Shown here piece after piece: positions 41,850 to 46,412 of a stretch of 46,412 nucleotides of DNA (positions are counted from its first letter, which is position 1; the number at the start of each line of letters is the position of its first letter). The stretch is from Mycolicibacterium porcinum. GTDB lineage: Bacteria; Actinomycetota; Actinomycetes; Mycobacteriales; Mycobacteriaceae. Under the pieces are notes generated by a model. That model did not search any database. It was not told the DNA's origin and saw nothing but the letters and a program-made list of their open reading frames with translations. The translations under genes and the position numbers were made by a program. The DNA is taken from NCBI GenBank assembly GCA_002086835.1, contig MVIG01000036.1:1-46412 (forward strand). The letters are read 5' to 3'.

Positions 41850-43006
41850 GCGCCTCCCTGATCGACCGGGTCCGCGAGCGGCTGGTGGCCGAGGCGTCCC
41901 CGCTGAGCCCCGGTGTGGTGGCCGCGGCGATCCGGGCCGAGTCGGGCGGCCTGCTCGGCGACACCGAGGTGCTGAGCAACCTGCGGATGCTCGAGACCGA
42001 GCTGACCGGAGCCGGAGTCCTGGAGCCGCTGCTGTGCGCGCCGACCACGACCGACGTCCTGGTGACCGCCCCCGATGCGGTGTGGGTCGATGACGGCAGC
42101 GGGTTGCACCGCAGCACAGTGTGTTTCCCCGATGAAGCCGCGGTCCGCAGGCTGGCTCAGCGGCTGGCGCTGCTGGCCGGGCGCCGGCTCGACGAGGCGC
42201 AGCCGTGGGTGGATGGTCAGCTCACCGGCATCGGACCGTTCGCTGTGCGCCTGCACGCGGTGTTGCCGCCGATCGCTCCCGCGGGCACCTGCCTGTCGCT
42301 GCGCGTGTTGCGCCCGGCCACCCAGAACCTCGACGCTCTCACCCGGTCCGGAGCGATCCCGCCGCAGGCCGCCGAGCTCATGCGCTCGATCATCCGGGCC
42401 CGGTTGGCATTTCTGATCTCGGGCGGCACGGGTTGCGGTAAGACCACCCTCCTGGCAGCCGCGCTCGGCGCCGTCCCGGCTGACGAACGCATCGTGTGCG
42501 TCGAGGACGCCGCCGAATTGGCTCCGCCGCACCCGCATCTGGTCAGGCTGGTGGCTCGCGGTGCCAACGTCGAAGGCATCGGCGAGGTCACGGTGCGCGA
42601 CCTGGTCCGGCAGGCATTGCGGATGCGTCCCGACCGCATCGTCGTCGGTGAGGTGCGCGGGGCCGAGGTGGTGGACCTGCTGGCCGCGCTCAACACCGGG
42701 CATGACGGCGGGGCGGGCACCGTCCACGCCAACAGTCCGGCGGAGGTACCCGCCCGGTTGGAGGCCCTCGGTGCGCTCGGCGGGTTGGACCGCACCGCGC
42801 TCATCAGTCAGCTGGCGGCGGCGGTGCAGGTGCTGCTGCACGTAGGGCGCGACGGGGCCGGGCGACGCAGGCTCGCCGAGATCGCGGTGCTGCGCCGCGG
42901 CGCCCGCGGCGATCTGGAGGTGATGACGGCCTGGCACGCCGACACCGGATTGAGTTGCGGCGCAGACACCCTCGACGCACTGGTGGAACGGCGGGTGTCG
43001 CCGTGA
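41846..43006 (+). CDS. tadA: Tad secretion ATPase TadA/CpaF
   Basis: 386 aa hexameric secretion ATPase energising Flp pilus assembly. N-terminal domain 1-160; Walker A FLISGGTGCGKTTLLAAALG near residue 190; Asp box ERIVCVEDAAEL; Walker B RPDRIVVGEVRGAEVVDLL near 265; His box AGTVHANSPAEVPARLEAL (HANS) near 290. All catalytic elements are intact, so the machine could be powered. Coupled by overlap to ssd upstream and tadB downstream. Rv3659c position. Confidence 0.93.
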   Translation: MSASLIDRVRERLVAEASPLSPGVVAAAIRAESGGLLGDTEVLSNLRMLETELTGAGVLEPLLCAPTTTDVLVTAPDAVWVDDGSGLHRSTVCFPDEAAVRRLAQRLALLAGRRLDEAQPWVDGQLTGIGPFAVRLHAVLPPIAPAGTCLSLRVLRPATQNLDALTRSGAIPPQAAELMRSIIRARLAFLISGGTGCGKTTLLAAALGAVPADERIVCVEDAAELAPPHPHLVRLVARGANVEGIGEVTVRDLVRQALRMRPDRIVVGEVRGAEVVDLLAALNTGHDGGAGTVHANSPAEVPARLEALGALGGLDRTALISQLAAAVQVLLHVGRDGAGRRRLAEIAVLRRGARGDLEVMTAWHADTGLSCGADTLDALVERRVSP

Positions 43007-43788
43007 CGGTGAGCGCACTGGCGCTGGCCGCCGCGCTTGTGTGCTGGCCCGCGACGCCCCGGCGGACGGCAGCACTGCGTCGGGTGGAGTGCCCGGTCCG
43101 CCGCCGGGCACGTGCCGCGCCGGTCGTGGTGCCGGCAGGTGTCCTCCTGGTCTGGTTGGTGCCACTGCCGGTGGCCCTGGCCGCGGCGGTGGTGGCGGCC
43201 ACTGTGATGATCCGCCGCAGGCGCGGCCACGCCCGACGCCTGCGCCAACAGGAATCCGCGGCGCTGCAGGCCGCTCTGGAGGTGCTGGTCGGTGAACTGC
43301 GCACCGGCGTACATCCGGTCACCGCTTTCGCCACCGCCGGATGCGAAGTGTCCGGGCCGGTGCAGCGGGGCATGAGTGCGGTGGCGGCCCGCGCGCGTCT
43401 GGGTGCCGACGTCGCGGCCGGACTCGAGGATGTCGCGGCGGCCTCACAACTGCCGATGCATTGGCAACGGCTCGCGGCTTGCTGGCGTCTGGCCCATGCG
43501 CACGGACTCTCGATCGCCACGCTGATGCGCACCGCGCAGCGTGACATCGTTGAGCGCGAACGCTTTTCCTCGCATGTCGAAGCGTCGATGGCGGGCCCGC
43601 GGGCTACTGCGACGGTGCTCGCCGGACTGCCGGTGGCCGGAATGGCGCTGGGCCAGTTGATCGGTGCGCGGCCCCTTGAGTTCCTGTTCGGTGCGGGCAT
43701 CGGTGGCTGGCTGCTGATGGTGGGGGTTCTTCTGGCCTGTGCCGGCTTGATGTGGTCGGATCAGATCACTGAACGGGTGATGAGATGA
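43003..43788 (+). CDS. tadB: Tad inner-membrane platform protein TadB
   Basis: 261 aa, type II/IV secretion F-domain protein. Two N-terminal helices (residues 3-20 and 45-65), a cytoplasmic GspF-like helical bundle (LQAALEVLVGELRTGVHPV near 87, then HWQRLAACWRLAHAHGLSI), and C-terminal membrane helices from residue 200. The start GTG overlaps the tadA TGA. Rv3658c position. Confidence 0.88.
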   Translation: MTVSALALAAALVCWPATPRRTAALRRVECPVRRRARAAPVVVPAGVLLVWLVPLPVALAAAVVAATVMIRRRRGHARRLRQQESAALQAALEVLVGELRTGVHPVTAFATAGCEVSGPVQRGMSAVAARARLGADVAAGLEDVAAASQLPMHWQRLAACWRLAHAHGLSIATLMRTAQRDIVERERFSSHVEASMAGPRATATVLAGLPVAGMALGQLIGARPLEFLFGAGIGGWLLMVGVLLACAGLMWSDQITERVMR

Positions 43789-44375
43789 CTTGGGCTGCAG
43801 TGTTTCTTGCGGTCGCGATATTGATCGGCGCGGATCCGGCCCGGGTGCGCAACCGTGCCGCGCCGACTACCGCGCGACGGGTCCAGCCGCGGCGAGAGCC
43901 GGCCGACGACCCGCTTGCTGCCGCCTCGGCATTCGATCTGTTCGCCGCGTGTCTGGCCGCCGGTCTGGCCGTGTCGACCGCGGCTGCCGCGGTCAGCCCG
44001 TCGGCCCCGCCCTCGCTGGCGCCGCTGTTGCGCCGGGCAGCCGAACTGCTGGCACTCGGGGCGGACCCGACGCGGGCGTGGGCCGGTGGTGTCGACGGCA
44101 ACGCTGCTGTGCCCCAGGACAAGAACGCCGAGGCGCTGTTGCGCCTGGCCCGCCGGTCGGCCGCCTCGGGCAGTGCCTTGGCCGATGGTGTGGCCGAGCT
44201 GGCGGTCCAGACGCGGCACGAGGCCGCTACATCGGCTGATGCGGCGGCAGAACGTGCCTCCGTTCTGGTTGCCGGCCCACTCGGGCTGTGCTTCCTTCCG
44301 GCGTTTCTGTGTCTGGGCGTCATACCTGTCGTAGCAGGCCTGGCCGGTGACGTATTGGGCTCAGGGCTGTTGTGA
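43785..44375 (+). CDS. tadC: Tad inner-membrane platform protein TadC
   Basis: 196 aa, second F-domain protein, shorter than proteobacterial TadC as usual in actinobacteria. DLFAACLAAGLAVSTAAAAV near residue 50, LLRLARRSAASGSALADGVA near 120 and a C-terminal helix pair GPLGLCFLPAFLCLGVIPVV. ATG overlaps the tadB stop. Rv3657c position. Confidence 0.86.
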   Translation: MTWAAVFLAVAILIGADPARVRNRAAPTTARRVQPRREPADDPLAAASAFDLFAACLAAGLAVSTAAAAVSPSAPPSLAPLLRRAAELLALGADPTRAWAGGVDGNAAVPQDKNAEALLRLARRSAASGSALADGVAELAVQTRHEAATSADAAAERASVLVAGPLGLCFLPAFLCLGVIPVVAGLAGDVLGSGLL

Positions 44376-44402
44376 ACACACATCGCAAAGGGAGGAAAGA
44401 TC

Positions 44403-44606
44403 ATGGCAGGAAACATGATTCGGCGTGCGAACGCCAGGGTGGCGCTGTTGATGGCCGACGAATCCGGCATGAGCACCGTCGAATACGCCATCGGCACCAT
44501 TGCCGCGGCGGCGTTCGGGGCAATCCTGTACACGGTGGTCACCGGGGATTCGATCGTGAGCGCGCTGACCAACATCATCAGCCGGGCGCTGAACACCAAC
44601 GTCTAG
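44403..44606 (+). CDS. flp: Flp-type pilin (DUF4244)
   Basis: 67 aa. A basic leader is followed by DESGMSTVEYAIGTIAAAAF, the prepilin-peptidase site with Gly/Met then Ser-Thr-Val-Glu (Glu5 equivalent), and a 20-residue hydrophobic helix. Processed and assembled by the Tad machine into a thin pilus. A strong ribosome site GGGAGGAAAG precedes the ATG, the best in this operon, fitting high expression of the structural subunit. Rv3656c position. Confidence 0.92.
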   Translation: MAGNMIRRANARVALLMADESGMSTVEYAIGTIAAAAFGAILYTVVTGDSIVSALTNIISRALNTNV

Positions 44607-44614
44607 GTGAGCGG

Positions 44615-44941
44615 CTGGATGATCGGGGCGCGGTCACCGTCGAGGCCGCGTTCGCGATCGCGTCACTGGTGGCGGTCCTGGTGCTCTGCCTCGGTGGGCT
44701 CAGTGCGGTGGGCATGCAGATCCGGTGTATCGATGCCGCACGGGAGGCCGCCCGGTTGGCGGCCCGCGGTGAAGGCGAAACGGCGGCGGCAGCCGCTCGC
44801 CGGGTGGCCCCATCGGGTGCGGTGGTGCACGTCGGGCAGGACGGCGGCCTGGTCGTGGCCCGGGTCAGTGCGGCCACGGTGCTGCCGGGGCTCACGGTGT
44901 CCGCCGAGGCGGCAGCGGTTCCCGAGCCCGGCGCCGGGTGA
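44615..44941 (+). CDS. tadE: TadE-like pseudopilin, canonical start missing
   Basis: About 108 aa from the first residue of the conserved region: LDDRGAVTVEAAFAIASLVA (prepilin-like Glu in VTVEAAF), one membrane helix, then IRCIDAAREAARLAARGEGE. No ATG/GTG/TTG lies in frame before DDRG; the GTG at 44607, right after the flp stop, is in another frame, as if one base were missing between it and CTG 44615. The first canonical in-frame codon is GTG 44669, inside the helix. Either CTG starts, a frameshift occurs, or the gene is damaged. Rv3655c position. Confidence 0.72.
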   Translation: MDDRGAVTVEAAFAIASLVAVLVLCLGGLSAVGMQIRCIDAAREAARLAARGEGETAAAAARRVAPSGAVVHVGQDGGLVVARVSAATVLPGLTVSAEAAAVPEPGAG

Positions 44942-44960
44942 CCGGGGATCGGCCACGCTG

Positions 44961-45284
44961 GTGGCCGCGGCCATGATCGCGCTGGTGATCACGTTCGCGG
45001 GCGGCGGCGCGTACCTCGGCGCCGCGGTGACGGCCCGGCACCGAGCCCAGGCCGCGGCGGACCTGGCCGCCCTGGGCGCGGCCGGTGCCGTGGTGTCCGG
45101 CCCGGATACGGCGTGCCGGCGGGCCGCCGACATTGCGGCCCGAATGCGTTCGGTCCTCGGAGATTGCCGGATCGACGGGCTCGACGTCGTGCTCGAGGTG
45201 GCGGTGCCGGTCAGTCTGGGCCGCTGGGGCATCGGTCCGGCTCGGGCGGCCGCGCGCGCCGGACCGGTGGAGGCGGCCGGGTAG
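44961..45284 (+). CDS. TadG-like / Rv3654c-like protein, start uncertain
   Basis: 107 aa from GTG 44961. One membrane helix (AAAMIALVITFAGGGAYL) followed by VTARHRAQAAADLAALGAAG, the TadG-like signature, and a small domain with CRIDGLDVVLEVAVPV. The conserved DRGSATL lead-in begins at 44940, before this codon. The GTG that overlaps the tadE stop (44938) is out of frame, and the nearest upstream in-frame GTG (44868) would overlap tadE by 74 nt. Exported or membrane pseudopilin-like; function unknown. Last gene of the tad operon. Confidence 0.68.
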   Translation: MAAAMIALVITFAGGGAYLGAAVTARHRAQAAADLAALGAAGAVVSGPDTACRRAADIAARMRSVLGDCRIDGLDVVLEVAVPVSLGRWGIGPARAAARAGPVEAAG

Positions 45285-45937
45285 CTGGGATGTCCGAGGT
45301 GGCCTCCTACGCGACTGTCAGAACGTTTCCTGTAGCTGGGTCCCCGACTGGGCTCGCGGGATGACGCACCAACTGCGACATCGACGACCTGATGCTGGGT
45401 GACGTCGTAATCCTGTTGGAACTCTGCGACGTTGGCTGGTCCCTGGACGAGCGTCACGGAGGCAGCGTCGAGGCTGAGCCACAGAGGGTGACGAGCGCGA
45501 GCTGGTCCCGTGCACGGTGGTGGTCGCTTCGCTGGGCAGATCCGGCAGGCGTTGAATCCGGGGCGATTGGACTGGCCGCGAGGCGGAGTGAGCGATTGGG
45601 GACTTTCTCCCCTATCGACAACGCGCCGCGGCAGTAGTCATGACGAGTGGTTGTGCGCGTCGCTGGTGATGTGGCCAACATCACCAACTAGTTAATAATA
45701 AGCATTTGCGACAAATACTTCCGACGCTGTCCGCATCTGGTTTGTTTCGCGCGCGATCTAGCGCCGCGACAGTGCCTCAATTGCATTGTGATGCGTCCAG
45801 TTCTCGAGTCTGTCAGCAGATTACGCGCCGGGCTGATTGTGCTGATCGAGCGATTCTGGTGTCAGTTGTGCGCTTGACAGCAGGCACCGCGTGTGGTTGC
45901 TTTTGCGTTGCTCAGCAAATATTTGCACGAGCGTTGC
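45285..45937. other. 653-bp gene-poor region with lower GC
   Basis: No convincing gene. On the minus strand around 45460-45320 a short stretch reads SVTLVQGPANVAEFQQDYDV and QHQVVDVAVGAS with normal codon usage, but the frame has no clear start and ends at 45315 or so; it could be a gene remnant. From about 45670 the sequence is richer in A/T (AACTAGTTAATAATAAGC at 45687) and may hold the promoter of the porin-like gene. A weak hairpin GGGGA-CTTTC-TCCCC lies near 45600. Confidence 0.4.
45915..45926. promoter_or_regulatory. Perfect palindrome before the porin-like gene
   Basis: GCAAATATTTGC is a perfect 12-bp palindrome ending 11 nt before the proposed GTG start. GCTC and GAGC flank it and can extend the pairing. 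A/T-rich symmetry in a GC-rich genome suggests an operator or an RNA hairpin that could mask the start. Confidence 0.45.
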
Positions 45938-46412
45938 GTGGATCGACGACGGGGGTTGTGGTTGTTGCATGAGAGGCGCGACCGGGCGCCGATTTGTCGG
46001 GCAGCGGTGATGGTTGCGGTGCTCGGAATCGGGGCAGCCGTCTGGGCGCCATCGGTCTGCGCCGCACCCCAAGTCATGCCCGATCGGTGGACGCAGTTCG
46101 TCACAGATGATGGCTGGGTGGTCGACGTGAACACCACCAACGAGGTGATCGATCACATCGACAACCTTGCGGGAGCATCGAATTCGTGGCAGGCCCGGGT
46201 GTCCCTGCGGTCAGAGGCTCGTATCGGCGGGCAAGGTGCCTCGGTGATTCAGGACGCGCAGCTGGAGTCGGGGTATTTCGTCGGGTGCCGCACTGATTCC
46301 TCGGCTGGTGTGGAAGTCGGTGGAGACTTGGGGCTTGATCTGAATCAGCAAGTCGGTGCCGGGGTCTATGGCGGTGGCTTTGGGCAGGGCCAGGGCGGTG
46401 CCGGTGGTGGCG
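45938..46412 (+). CDS. MspA-family porin-like protein, 5' part (runs off the window)
   Basis: 158 codons to the window edge. A basic n-region (HERRDRAPICRAA) and hydrophobic core VMVAVLGIGAAVWAPSVCAA form a signal peptide. The mature part begins with an MspA-domain pattern: TDDGWVVDVNTTNEVIDHI, then LAGASNSWQARVSLRSEARI, LESGYFVGCRTD and a Gly-rich strand VEVGGDLGLDLN. A single Cys occurs in GCRTD as in nocardial-type MspA proteins. MspA proteins form outer-membrane octameric channels for small hydrophilic solutes. Start uncertain: GTG 45938, TTG 45962, or GTG/ATG 46007/46010 are all in frame; only 45938 and the TTGs include the basic region. Confidence 0.7.
   Translation, partial: MDRRRGLWLLHERRDRAPICRAAVMVAVLGIGAAVWAPSVCAAPQVMPDRWTQFVTDDGWVVDVNTTNEVIDHIDNLAGASNSWQARVSLRSEARIGGQGASVIQDAQLESGYFVGCRTDSSAGVEVGGDLGLDLNQQVGAGVYGGGFGQGQGGAGGG

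Noticed and set aside
45706-45972. 88-codon plus-strand ORF before the porin gene
   Set aside because: Cys/Arg/Ser-rich without domain features or ribosome site; overlaps the porin start region in another frame.

Overview
The window reads as a chromosomal segment of a fast-growing mycobacterium (Mycolicibacterium type, close to M. smegmatis). The evidence is high GC, frequent GTG starts, an LfrA/LfrR efflux pair at one end, and gene order that follows the M. tuberculosis Rv3695-Rv3654c block in reverse almost gene for gene. Rv numbers and family names come from recall of these families; no database search was run.

Layout. 1-2.8 kb: a DUF1772 membrane protein, then the efflux pump LfrA and its repressor LfrR. 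2.8-9.6 kb: a membrane-associated MoxR AAA+ module (RDD, SpoIIM, DUF58, MoxR, DUF4350, DUF4129, membrane protein), mostly overlapping genes. 9.7-14.6 kb: SIMPL and YqeY proteins, small unknowns, a TesB thioesterase, an SRPBCC protein, a receptor Ser/Thr kinase and a small exported protein. 14.6-15.1 kb: tRNA-Pro(CGG) and two 53-bp palindromic repeats. 15.1-20.3 kb: PLP enzyme, metallophosphoesterase, PonA2, WhiB4. 20.4-25.8 kb: an accessory amino-acid locus (PucR regulator, fold-III decarboxylase, APC permease, cytoplasmic beta-lactamase-fold hydrolase). 25.7-30.4 kb: BagAB ATPases, DUF4177, RidA, metallo-beta-lactamase fold protein, Crp. 30.5-36.2 kb: Nth, thioredoxin-like protein, NUDIX, MarP, EphE, holin-like protein, exported S1 protease. 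36.2-40.3 kb: Acs, a protein resembling a degenerate Fic domain, an Ms1/MTS2823-like RNA and a HAD phosphatase. 40.5-45.3 kb: the 6C (B11) sRNA, then Ssd and a tad/flp pilus operon. 45.3-46.4 kb: a gene-poor, less GC-rich stretch and the 5' part of an MspA-family porin gene.

Themes. Many genes start at or next to the predicted transcription start (TANNNT followed 6-8 nt later by ATG/GTG), so leaderless transcription dominates; one such transcript begins with a six-codon upstream ORF overlapping the next start. Crp is encoded here and two good Crp-site matches lie in the window, one over the acs -10 box and one about 60 bp upstream of the predicted Ms1 start. The tad operon is intact in order, but TadE and the TadG-like gene have no canonical in-frame start before their prepilin-like N-termini.

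The least described unit is the PucR-decarboxylase-permease-hydrolase locus. Its hydrolase has the SxxK, SDN and KTG motifs of class A beta-lactamases but Arg where the deacylating Glu should be, and no signal peptide.
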